Part shown: piece by piece, positions 51,591 to 61,100 of the stretch
Layout: each line of letters opens with the position of its first letter
How positions within the stretch are numbered: position 1 is the first letter of the stretch
Source: Berryella intestinalis
GTDB taxonomy: Bacteria > Actinomycetota > Coriobacteriia > Coriobacteriales > Eggerthellaceae
Length of the DNA stretch: 64,000 nt
Reading direction: 5' to 3'
NCBI RefSeq assembly: GCF_000814825.1
Contig: NZ_CP009302.1
Location: forward strand, 1,860,001 to 1,924,000
The notes under the pieces: generated by a model
What the model was told of the DNA's origin: nothing
The model's database searches: none
The model's input: the letters and a program-made list of their open reading frames with translations, nothing else
Translations under genes and position numbers: made by a program

Positions 51591-53233
51591 ATGGATACCG
51601 ACAACCCGAAAAACGAGCTGCTGCGCATCGATCTGGACGTGCTGTTCGCGATCGCCCTGTTCGCAAGCATGCCCCTCTACTCCCCGAACGTCATGTCCTT
51701 CAGCCTCCTGGCAGGCGATCTGGTGAACGTCGGCAGCTTCGTCCTGCCCATGATGGCGGCCTGCATCGCGGTATCGGGAGCGCTGTTCATCTCGAGCCAC
51801 CTGTCGATGGTGCGCCGCGCCGTGGAGCGACGCGAGGCGGTCTCCGCCTGCTTCCCGGAATCGAAGCCCCTGAGATGGGCTGCGCTCGTCTTCTCGCCGC
51901 TCTACGTCGTCTCGACCGGCTCGTTTTACTGCATGGCCGAGGGGCTGATCGGGTTCGACCCCCTCGCGGCCTCGATCGCGGGAGCCGTATCCGGAATTTC
52001 GCTGGTATTCGTCCTGATTGCCTGGAAGGACAGCTTCAGCGGCTACGGGGTGAGGCGCGCGCTGCTCGGGGCCTGCATCGTAGTCGGGTCCAGCGCGGCC
52101 ATCAACTGGCTTGCCAGCTACCTTCCCGCGGTGCCCCTGCTCGCGCTCTCGTGCCTCCTGCTCGTTCTCGGAACCGCCCCCGTGGTTTGCAGGGCGCTTG
52201 GCAGGCCCGCATCCGTCGTCAGCGAGGCGGGCTCCCGAACAGAAGAGCCAACCGACCGACAGGCCGAGCGGATCGCGGGAGCGGGCTGCGAAGAGCCTTC
52301 CTCCCAGGCGTCCCCGAACCGCTCGGAGGCTGTGCCCGAACAGGATGGGATCTCGCCGTTCGCGGCGTTCACCTGCATCTCGAAGCGCTTCGTCTCGGTT
52401 CTTTTCCCCGCGTTCCTGGGGCTTGCCCTCTTCGCGTTCTTCATGGGGGTCGCGCCGCTGAAGGTATACGGCATAGCCAACGTCGAGGTGGCGGGAAACC
52501 TCGTCGCCGCGCTTCTGCTCGCGCCCCTGTGCTTCGTCCGGTTCAAGCAGCCCCCGCTGCATTTCCTGTACGAAACGGTGCTGCCGGTGGCCGCCGTCGC
52601 GATCATGCTGCTGCAGGCTCTGCCGTACGGCCTGATAGGCGGACGGGAGATCCTCTACATCGCGGTGTACGTGTTCTTCGGAATAACCGCCCTGCTCTCC
52701 CTGGCCCTCGGAGTGGCCAGCGCAAACGCGCGGGAGTTTCCCGATAGGCTGGTATATGCGGGCCTCATCTTCGCCTTCTCCCTGTCGAGTCTCGGCGGAC
52801 TGCTGGTCGGATCCGTCCACGCCAGCGCGTTCCTCACCAACGCCGTCTCGCTGTTCGTGGTGTCGCTTTACTGCACCTACCTGGCAGTATCCCCCATCGT
52901 TCAGCACACGCGGCGCGACTTGACCGACAAATCCGAGGCGGAACGCGAAGAGGGCCCCTCGCCTCGAAAAAGCCCCCCGCCGATGCGTATCGGGAACGCT
53001 GCCGGGAAACCTCCGAGAGGTTCCGCCTCTCCCCCAGAGAACGCGAGATCATGGCGTACATGGGGCGGGGCCATTCGTCGGTGTACATCGCGAAAACCCT
53101 GGTCATTTCCGAAAACACCGTCTACACCCACGCACGCAACATATACCGCAAGATCGGGATCGGCTCGAAAGAGCAGCTCATCCAGCTGCTGTCGGAAACC
53201 CCGGCCGAAAGCGAGGGCGAAGCCCGCATCTAA
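51591..53233 (+). pseudogene. LuxR-family membrane regulator, interrupted by a frameshift
   Basis: The first frame from the ATG at 51591 encodes about ten hydrophobic helices (residues 15-440). The LuxR/GerE domain (LSPREREIMAYMGRGHSSVYIAKTLVISENTVYTHARNIYRKI) is in the -1 frame and ends at the stop at 53233. The two frames meet near 52967-52978 (AAAAAGCCCCCC). Inserting one base there would give one 547-residue protein ending with the HTH, whereas the unshifted frame runs on to 53351 and lacks it. This could be a real mutation, a sequencing error, slippage at the C6 run (C CCC CCG has slippery-site form), or phase variation. The architecture is the same as that at 29319, and the gene is divergent from the Tat flavoprotein. 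Confidence 0.85.
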
Positions 53234-53404
53234 GTGCGGGCCCGAGCGGAGGCCAGGGGAGGCACTTGCTTGGCCGCCGGTCTCTCCGATCGTGGTTCAA
53301 CCTCCCCTATTTGCTTGTCAGATTACCACGACACCTCTGATAAGAACCTAATATCCGCAGATCAAATACCTTATTTACGCATTAATCCGATATGACAACG
53401 TATA

Positions 53405-53437
53405 GATCGATTATGTAATTTCTCAATTACATCGATC
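53405..53437. repeat. Hairpin in AT-rich gap before the aminotransferase stop
   Basis: ATGTAATT / AATTACAT (53413-53432) with a TCTC loop, extended by GATCG / CGATC across a three-base bulge. It lies just beyond the aminotransferase stop and could serve as its mRNA 3' end; no T-tract follows. Confidence 0.55.
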
Positions 53438-53447
53438 TTGTCGATCG

Positions 53448-54569
53448 TCAGTCGAACTTGCACTTGAGGTACGAGGACAGGATATCCAAACCGGTCCGCA
53501 ACACGGGCTCTGACGCGCAGAATCCCAGTCGAGCGCCGCGCGGAAGCTCGAAGCGGCTTCCGGGAACCAGCAGCACACCCTCGTCGCGCAGCAGATCGAG
53601 GCAGAACTTCTCATCGTCTTCCGGAATGTCCAGCCGGATGTAGCTAACCGAAACTCCCTTCGGAGGAACCCACGATACGCGCGGCTCCTTGTCGATCCAT
53701 TCCTGGACGATGGCGCGATTCTTCCGGATAATGCCCAGGTTGCGATCGAGAATAGCATCTCGGTTGCGCAGCACCAGCGTAGCCAGGGCGTCGTTGAACA
53801 CGCCGGCGCAGATCATCGTGTAGTCGCGCAGCACGCGCATCCGATCAGCCAGCTCTTTGTTCGACACCGTCCACCCCACGCGTGCGGCGGGCACCGAGAA
53901 GCGCTTGGAGATGGAGTTGGTCGCCACGCCCTTGTCGTAGACATCCACCACGCTGACGTAGTCGTCCACATCCTCGATGGGGAAGAACACCTCGTCGCAC
54001 AGAAGCCAGGCGTCCACCGACCGGGCGACTTCGACGATCTCTTGCAGAAGGTCTTTGGAGATACAGGTCCCCAAGGGATTACTGGCATTGTTTATGCAGA
54101 TCAGCTTCGTATCTTTGCGCACTAGCGCCTTCAGCTCGTCGATGCGGGGCTGCCAGCCGTCCTCTTCGTGAATAACCCACCGGTCCACTTCGGCGCCCAA
54201 CGCCGCGGGCAGATCGTACAGCGGCTGATACGTAGGGTACTCGGCCACCACATGATCGCCGGGGCTGACCAGGGCCATGATGGCGTTGAGGTTGGCCCCC
54301 GTTCCCCCGTTCGTCTGCAACACGTTGGCCGGATCGACGCTGCGATACAGCGCCGCCACCTCCTCGCGGAACTCGGCCGAGCCGTCGATCCAGCCGTAGT
54401 TCATCTTCTTGCCGTCAAGCGCCTCGTAGAAACGCGCACCCGCATCGCCGCTCAGCGCGAGGATCTCCTCCATGGTCAGGCTGTCGATGGTCGATTGGGC
54501 TATATCCCATGTAGCTTCGTGCTCCCACACGTTCAGGAAGTCCTCGACGCCGATCGTCCTTATGTCCAT
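53448..54569 (-). CDS. Class I/II PLP-dependent aminotransferase
   Basis: 373 residues from the ATG at 54569 behind AAGGAGGAAG. PLP markers include NGGTGANLNAIMALVSPGDHVV near residue 92, NASNPLGTCIS near 168, CDEVFFPIED near 200 and the PLP-Lys in NSISKRFSVPAARVGW near 232. It belongs to the broad aspartate-aminotransferase-like group, and some relatives act on arginine-derived compounds, but the substrate is not clear. It follows the arginine antiporter and arcA, with a terminator between. Confidence 0.88.
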   Translation of the reverse strand: MDIRTIGVEDFLNVWEHEATWDIAQSTIDSLTMEEILALSGDAGARFYEALDGKKMNYGWIDGSAEFREEVAALYRSVDPANVLQTNGGTGANLNAIMALVSPGDHVVAEYPTYQPLYDLPAALGAEVDRWVIHEEDGWQPRIDELKALVRKDTKLICINNASNPLGTCISKDLLQEIVEVARSVDAWLLCDEVFFPIEDVDDYVSVVDVYDKGVATNSISKRFSVPAARVGWTVSNKELADRMRVLRDYTMICAGVFNDALATLVLRNRDAILDRNLGIIRKNRAIVQEWIDKEPRVSWVPPKGVSVSYIRLDIPEDDEKFCLDLLRDEGVLLVPGSRFELPRGARLGFCASEPVLRTGLDILSSYLKCKFD

Positions 54570-54580
54570 GCTTCCTCCTT

Positions 54581-54622
54581 CGAAAAAAGCGAAAGGAGGC
54601 GGCTCGCGCAAGCCGCCTCCTT
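54581..54622 (-). terminator. Terminator after the antiporter gene
   Basis: A 12-bp stem (AAGGAGGCGGCT / AGCCGCCTCCTT, 54593-54622) with a 6-base loop; on the minus strand TTTCGCTTTTTTCG follows. The hairpin overlaps the region just before the aminotransferase ribosome site and may only partly stop transcription. Confidence 0.8.
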
Positions 54623-54671
54623 CCTTCAGATCGAATTGTTGGGTGAACCCGTCGAACCGAAGCACCCGGAA

Positions 54672-56135
54672 CTAGAACACCGAGATAACTCCCATCAGGT
54701 TCAGAACCACACCCAGAACACCCAGGCACCCGATGATGAGCGCGAAGATGTACTCGTTCTTCGTAACGGTCGCGCCGTTCTCCTCGCGCGCCTTCTTGTA
54801 GAAGAAGAAGCCGGGGACGTAGCCGAGGCAGGTGAGCAGCAAGAACCCGTAGCCGTTGAACAGAACGCCCACGACCTGGAAGGTCAAAGCGATGACGCCC
54901 AGAAGCAACTGGCCCATCTCTTTGTGCTGAGCGCTGTACTTAACCTGGTAGGCGGCAGCCAGAGCCCAGGTGATGACGATAGCGACGGTGCACATCGAGA
55001 ACGCGAAGTCGTACGCGCTGGACGAGAAGGTGGCCACGATGATGAACACCTCGGTGCAGGCGCCCACGATGAGCAGCGAGACCTTGGGGGCGTTCTTGTC
55101 GTTGCGCTTGTCCCACACCTTGGGCAGGATGCCGTGATCGGCCATCATGGACGTGGTCTCGGCGGGAAGCATCGTGAACGAGAGCCACGAACCCACGACG
55201 GAGATGATGATGGCCCACGAGATGAACGCGCCGCCCCAGCCGGGAGCGATGGTCTCGAAGATGGTAACGGTAGCCGGGTTGTCGGCCGTGATCAGCGTCT
55301 CGTAGGGAACGGCGCCGTACGGGAGGATGGAGGCGCCGATGTAGAGAACCAGAAGGACGATCAGGCCCAGAACGGTAGCGGAGCCGACCTCGGACTTCTT
55401 GGCGGCGCGCTTGGACATAACCGATGCGCCCTCGATACCGATGAAGACCCACATCATGATAAGGATGCAGTTCGTGACCTGGTTGCCGATGCTGCCCAGG
55501 CCTTCTTCCGAGATGCCTTCGGCCATTACCGCCATGTTGCGCGTGGCGTTACCCCAGAAGTCGTCGGTGAACGTCGCGGCCTGGAAGGCGATAATGCAGA
55601 ACATGATGAGCGCGGCGATGGAAACGACCTTGACCACCATGACGACGGCGTTCAGGCCGGCAGCGCTCTCGACGCCGTTGATGACCAGGAAGGTGATCAG
55701 CCACAGCAGAACCGAGATGACGATGACGCCGCCGACGGCGGGATTGCCGTCAGCCGAGAAAACGCCCGGGAGCAGGGTGCCGAGGCACTCGTTCGTTCCG
55801 AGCGTGTTGGCGATCATGGTTGCGAACGCGACGTTGCCCAACCATGCGGAAAGCCAGTAACCCCAACCGGAGATGAATCCGGCGAACTTGCCGAAGCCGT
55901 CTTCGGCGTAAGCGATGGCACCGTCAGAATCGGGGCACTTCGCGCCCAGATTCGCCAGAGACAGTGCCAAGCAGAGGAAGCCCAGGCCGCAAACGAGCCA
56001 GGCTATCAGAGCCGCACCAGGCGACGCAACCTGGCCGATCTGACCGGAGATGGCAAACACGCCAGAACCGATACACGAACTGACGACCATGCCGACGAGG
56101 CCAAAAAAGCCAACGCCTTTAATCTTTTCTCCCAT
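54672..56135 (-). CDS. APC-superfamily amino acid antiporter, probably arginine/ornithine
   Basis: 487 residues from the ATG at 56135. Roughly 12-13 helices, with the APC helix 1 motif VGMVVSSCIGSGVFAISGQIGQVASPGAALIAWLV. The family resembles ArcD/LysP-type basic amino acid:polyamine antiporters, which swap arginine for ornithine in the deiminase pathway. It lies directly downstream of arcA, supporting that substrate. A hairpin-forming sequence is present in the 210-base gap between arcA and this gene. Confidence 0.9.
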   Translation of the reverse strand: MGEKIKGVGFFGLVGMVVSSCIGSGVFAISGQIGQVASPGAALIAWLVCGLGFLCLALSLANLGAKCPDSDGAIAYAEDGFGKFAGFISGWGYWLSAWLGNVAFATMIANTLGTNECLGTLLPGVFSADGNPAVGGVIVISVLLWLITFLVINGVESAAGLNAVVMVVKVVSIAALIMFCIIAFQAATFTDDFWGNATRNMAVMAEGISEEGLGSIGNQVTNCILIMMWVFIGIEGASVMSKRAAKKSEVGSATVLGLIVLLVLYIGASILPYGAVPYETLITADNPATVTIFETIAPGWGGAFISWAIIISVVGSWLSFTMLPAETTSMMADHGILPKVWDKRNDKNAPKVSLLIVGACTEVFIIVATFSSSAYDFAFSMCTVAIVITWALAAAYQVKYSAQHKEMGQLLLGVIALTFQVVGVLFNGYGFLLLTCLGYVPGFFFYKKAREENGATVTKNEYIFALIIGCLGVLGVVLNLMGVISVF

Positions 56136-56344
56136 GAGAGAACCCCCAATATTTAGGCTGGTATGTATGTGAGAACCTCCGAGAGCCCGTTCTAACTGCG
56201 TCACGCAATCTGCAAGCGATATCGACGTCGCGCAGACAGCTCGGGCTGCACGCCTCCTACCCCCTGTGCGCGCAGAGGGTAGGCGCGTGTCGTTTCGGAG
56301 AGGAACTCGTTACGCAACAAGCAAACTGACGTGCGGGAGAAGCC
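56136..56344 (-). promoter_or_regulatory. arcA-antiporter gap with hairpin
   Basis: A 209-base gap. An imperfect hairpin (GCGCCTACCCTCTG / CAGGGGGTAGGAGGC on the minus strand, about 56249-56288) could attenuate readthrough from arcA. No independent promoter was seen. Confidence 0.4.
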
Positions 56345-57568
56345 TTACAGATCCTCGCGCCATGCAGGCATGCTCATGCAGCGCGGGCCCCCACGGCCGC
56401 GGGACAGCTCGGCGGAGGGAACGACCTTCAGGTCCAGACCCTCGCGATACAGGAAGTCGTTGGTGACGTTGTTGCGCTGGTACACCACGATGGTGCCGGG
56501 GCGGATGCACAGCGTGTTGCTGCCGTCGTTCCACTGCTCGCGCTCGGCGGCGATGCGGTCGCCCGCGCCGCACTGCAGCAGCTTCACGGGGCATCCAACG
56601 TACTTCTCGAGGATGCTCTCGAGGTCGCTGTCGAGGCGCTTGACGTTCACCTTGCCGTCGGCGCCCGGGGTGAGCTCGAACACGGTCAGAGGACCGAGGA
56701 TGCCCGGGTGGATGGTGAACTTGTCGCGGTCGATCTGCGTGAACACGGTGTCCAGGTGCATGAACGCGCGGCTGTTCGGGATGTCGAAGGCCAAAACGGT
56801 GTCGATCGTGGAGGTCTCGTCGGCGAAGATGCCGGCCGCCAGCGTGTCGATGGCGTCGGGCTCGGTGCGCTGGGAGATACCCACGGCGAGCACGTGGTCG
56901 TTGATGTTCAGCACGTCGCCGCCCTCGATGTGGAAAGCGTAGTCGCGGCGATAGTACTGCGGGGTGCCCTTGAAGTCGGGGTGGTTGTCGAAGATGTACT
57001 GGCCGTACAGCGTCTCGCGGTTACGCGTGACCGAGTACATGCGGTGGATGGTAACGCCGCCGCCGACCATCGCGAACGGGTCGCGGGTGAAGTACAGGTT
57101 GGGCATGGGGTCGATGACCATCTTGGTGGGGCTGCTCACCAGGTCGATGAGGCTGTTGGAACGCTCCACGTCGAGTTCGGCCAGGTTGATGCCGGTCATG
57201 GTCTTCTCGACCAGAGCCTTGGGATCGGAGAACTCGGAGTTCAGGTACTCGGAGATGATGCGGCGCCACTTCTCGGTGTGGATGCCGGCCTCCTTGATCC
57301 ACTGGTCGAGGAACTGGTCGCGAAGCTCGGGGCTGGAAGCGACCACATCGGCCATAAGGTCCTCGAGGTACACGACCTCGACGCCTTCATCGCGCAGGGT
57401 CTGCGCGAACGCATCGTGCTCCTGCTGAGCGACTTCCAAGAACGGGATGTCGTCGAACAGCAGACGCTCCAGGGTGTCGGGAGTGAGGTTCAAAAGCTCG
57501 TCTCCCGGGCGATGAAGAATGACCTTCTTCAGCGCACCAACTTCGCTTTTGACGTTAACTCCAACCAT
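56345..57568 (-). CDS. arcA: Arginine deiminase
   Basis: 407 residues from the ATG at 57568 behind AAAGGAGGG; the longer frame upstream has no comparable site. ADI motifs are visible: LKKVILHRPGDELLNLTP at the start, PNLYFTRDPFAMV near residue 162, HIEGGDVLNIN (His/Glu/Asp, near 216), FMHLDTVFTQID (near 270) and the nucleophile Cys in GRGGPRCMSMP near the end. It hydrolyses arginine to citrulline and ammonia. The rest of the pathway, arcB and arcC, is 25 kb away on the other strand. Confidence 0.96.
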   Translation of the reverse strand: MVGVNVKSEVGALKKVILHRPGDELLNLTPDTLERLLFDDIPFLEVAQQEHDAFAQTLRDEGVEVVYLEDLMADVVASSPELRDQFLDQWIKEAGIHTEKWRRIISEYLNSEFSDPKALVEKTMTGINLAELDVERSNSLIDLVSSPTKMVIDPMPNLYFTRDPFAMVGGGVTIHRMYSVTRNRETLYGQYIFDNHPDFKGTPQYYRRDYAFHIEGGDVLNINDHVLAVGISQRTEPDAIDTLAAGIFADETSTIDTVLAFDIPNSRAFMHLDTVFTQIDRDKFTIHPGILGPLTVFELTPGADGKVNVKRLDSDLESILEKYVGCPVKLLQCGAGDRIAAEREQWNDGSNTLCIRPGTIVVYQRNNVTNDFLYREGLDLKVVPSAELSRGRGGPRCMSMPAWREDL

Positions 57569-58115
57569 CAGATGCCCTCCTTTTCTTGCATAAAATGCAA
57601 CTAGATGGGTGTCGGCTCGGGCTTCTGGTGCAAGAAGCCCCTGCCACTTATCGTTCAATACGTGACACCTACCGATAAGTAACTAGGGACATTATATTAA
57701 ATTCTCATTTCGAGAATAGGTTTTTTGGTGTTCAGAGCTATTCAATTTCAGGCGTTTTTATTCAAAAATTCGCTTTATTTTAGTAAAGTGTTCCGCTATA
57801 TATCGAATCTACCTGCGTTTATTATTTTGAACTTTTTTGCAATATTGGATTCAGGATCATATATAACTTATACTTTCCAATTTTATTTATGTTAAAGCGG
57901 ATATTTATTTAGATATCCCTAAATATGCACATATTATTACACTTCTTATTCATTTTTGATACATTTTTCAACCTTGACTTTCATAAAAACAGTATGTACG
58001 AGCCCCTCAATGTTTCACAGCGGACGGAGAAACCCGCAACGCAACCCTCTTGACATATCCCCCGCTTTCAAGAGGACGGCCAATGAAAACCTTACGCACT
58101 TCGTCGATAAAATAC
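57569..58115. promoter_or_regulatory. AT-rich region upstream of arcA with promoter and dyad
   Basis: About 550 bases without a gene. Bases 57680-57990 are strikingly AT-rich in a GC-rich chromosome. On the minus strand TATAAT (complement of 57691-57696) is a perfect -10 for arcA, but the -35 position is poor (CTATTC). There the perfect dyad ATTCTC-ATTTC-GAGAAT (57701-57717) overlaps it, as expected for activator control. Other ATTCA/TGAAT elements resembling half-sites for arginine regulators occur at 57737-57775. Confidence 0.6.
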
Positions 58116-58151
58116 AAAAAGCGCCCCGCACTGCATCGCGGAGCGCTTTTT
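58116..58151. terminator. Bidirectional terminator after the large surface protein gene
   Basis: AAAAAGCGC-CCCGC pairs with GCGG-GCGCTTTTT (one mismatch, 58116-58151) with an 8-base loop. The flanking A and T runs suit both strands. It lies about 50 bases after the surface protein stop on the minus strand. Confidence 0.8.
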
Positions 58152-58199
58152 CGTTTCAAGCCCTATCCGCTTGCACGGACGGGGTCGCTGGGCGATCGG

Positions 58200-61100
58200 C
58201 TAGAGCGCGCGGTCGCCTTTCTTCCTGCGGAGCGCAAACGCTCCCAGCAAGCCGGCACCGGCAACCAGGGCGATAGCCCCGACGGCCCATGCCACGGTCT
58301 CGCCCGTCTTGGGCATGACCGTCACCTTCGCCAACGGCTTCTCGCCAGCAGGCGCGGGCGGAACGGGCTGCGGCTCGTCCGGAACCGACGGCGCAGGCGG
58401 AGTGGGATCATCCGGAACCGGAGGCGCGGGCGGGGTGGGATCGCCCGGATCGGGCGTCTTGGGCTTGTGGGTGTTGACGATGTCGTAACCCTCGACCGAA
58501 GACTCGTAGCCCTCAACCGCTTCCTCCGTCACGCTGTAGACGTACGCGTGGCCGTCGGCAGCATCGTATTTGGGCAGATCGGCGAACTTATACGTCCAGG
58601 ATCCGTCAGCGGCGGGCTTGACCTCCTGCGAACTCACCTTGACGCCGTCCCTCATCAGGTTGACGGTGATGGAGCCGGGGCGGATGCCGTCGCTGTTCTC
58701 GTTATCGTTCCAGGTCTTCTTGCCGGAAACGTCGATCTTGGGATCTGCGATAACGACGCCCACGCGCTCGGGTTCCGTAGGCAGAAGGCCGTTGGTGGTC
58801 ATCGCGAACGAGTTCCATGCCGCCTTCAGCTCGTTTTCCTCGGTACGGGTATCGGGCAGCTCGGAGAACACCACCGAAGCGTCATCGAGCTCGCCGAGTT
58901 CGGGAGCCTTCATATGGAAGGTGAACTCGATGTCCTGACCCTTCAGCCACGTAACGCCGTCCTTCAGCTGCAGCTTGAAGCTGTGGATGGCCGACCAGTC
59001 CGTCACCTCGGAAGCAAGCTTCCACTCCGGATCCGCGGCGTCGGCGGGGTTCTCGTGCTGGTAGGCCCCGGTGCTGTAGTTCACCGTGCTGTACAGATCG
59101 TCGCGCTTGGGGTTCTTGGAGGCGCTGTAGTAGACGTCCACCTTGTCCGCCCAATCGGCCGGCAGGGTGATGGCGCCGGTCATCACCGGGGTGAAGGCGC
59201 TTCCGCGATCGGAGTTGTCCACGATGCCCTTATCGCCCACAGAGGGCAGGACGTCGATGAATCCCATGCGGAAGATATCGTTGCCCGTGGTGTTCGTCAT
59301 GTAGATCTTGTAGTCGATCCCGCCACCGGGAAGCGTGCGGCCGAACAGCGAGAACTCGTCGTCGAGCGCGCCTTTCACGTACTTCTTGATGCGCAGGTCG
59401 TTGTCCGAGTACTTCACGTAGCTCTTCTCGACCTTGATGCGATCCTGGTCCGTGGCGCCGTCGTGATCGATATCATCGGCGTCGGTCTCCACCTTGTTCG
59501 ACGAATTCGCAGCGGTGAGCACATCGTCGGTGGAGCTGGTTCCCCACATGGTCAGGGGCAGCTGATCGGGTGAATTCTTGGTGATCTCGACGTCGAAGTA
59601 CGCATCGGCGCGCTGCCACGGAAGCAGCGTGGTCTGATCCCAGTCGATGTGCACCAGCTGCTGGCCGGTGCCGTTGTAGTTCTCGTCCAGAATCGAGAAG
59701 TGGCCGGGCGTCGCATACTGCTGGCGGCCGAAGCGCAGGCTGTCGATCTTGTAGGAGGCGTTCGGGTCGGACTTGACCTTCACGCCGTAGGGCAGAAGGA
59801 CCGTCGAGCTGATCTGCTTGTCCAGGTTGTCGTTGCTGTTCGTGTTGTTGAACATGCGGACATGGACCTGGTTGTCGCCCACCGCAACGACGTTGCCGTC
59901 CTTCTTCATGAACTCGACGGTGGCCAGAACGATCGGGTTGGAGACGGGCTTCTCGCCCACGGTAACCTGACGCGGGCCGACCAGATCGGTCACTTCGGTG
60001 GAAGTGCGGCGATAGGTGGTGCCGTCCGCCAGGGTGGGAACGAAGGTGACGCCCCACTTGAACGTGCCGCGGGCGCCGTCCTTGATATCGAAGAGGGGCT
60101 CGTTCTGAAGGCCAAGGCGGCCGTTGAGCTTGGACCCGTCCTCCATCTCGTACGTAATGGAGTAGCTGGTGATCTCATCGGCATCGGTCAGACCCATATC
60201 GTAGATGGTCACCTGCACGTTGCCCGTCACCTTGTTGGCGGTCTTGTTCCAATCCACCACGTGGGAGCGGGTCGAGCCGTCTTTCAGGGTGACGGTCAGG
60301 GTCGTCTTGGGAAGAACCGGAAGGGGAAGACGGCCCAAATTGTATTCGTAGTATATGTGGGGCGTGTAAATGGTAACGGCCCTGAACTGCAGCGCATCAT
60401 CGTAGGTGTACTCGTTCACGAGCTTCTTGTACCCGTCTTTGAGAATCGAGTTGTTCTGGTTCCAGAGCGAGCGATCCACGGGGTTCCCGGTGGAGTCGAA
60501 CAGCTTCTCGTCTCCAGAAATCCCCGTGAAGTAGGTGTCCTGGAAGCGGACCATGGCATCATCAGCCACGACGGGGTTGGGATTGGGGTGATTCTCGTTG
60601 TTTCCGTTGCTCACGTTCCCGTTCCCGTTAACGGGACCGACCGTATAAGGCACAACAATATCGCCCTCGGGAAGAGGCACATCGTTGCCGCCGGGCGCGA
60701 TCAGGGCTTCCGCCTTACCCGCAGCCGTCTTGGTCTGATCCTCGATGGAAACCGCCGAGATGGTAACGTTGTTCGGCACCTTGGTGTATGCGCTGATCGA
60801 CGCATCGGTACCCGTCGTCAACAGGATCTCGCAAGCGAACAGGGTGGTGCCCGCCGCTTTCTGGGCTTCGAGGGAAGGAGCCTTGAACGTCCACGTGACG
60901 GTGTCGCCGTTCACCGTGCGATCGACCAGATCGGCTCCCGACACCGTGGCGTCGGAAAACGTCAGGCGGGAATCGAGCTTATCGGTGATGGTGATGATGC
61001 TGCCCGGCTTGATGTACTGGCCGGCGGTATCGGCAAGGGTCACCGAACCTTTGATGGACCACACGACCTCCTCGCCCGGCTTCGCCACGGTCTGCGAGGG

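Noticed and set aside
53051-53233. A separate small LuxR-type DNA-binding protein
   Set aside because: The LSPRERE motif extends upstream of this ATG in the same frame and joins the membrane part after a one-base shift, so it is the C-terminal domain of one broken gene.
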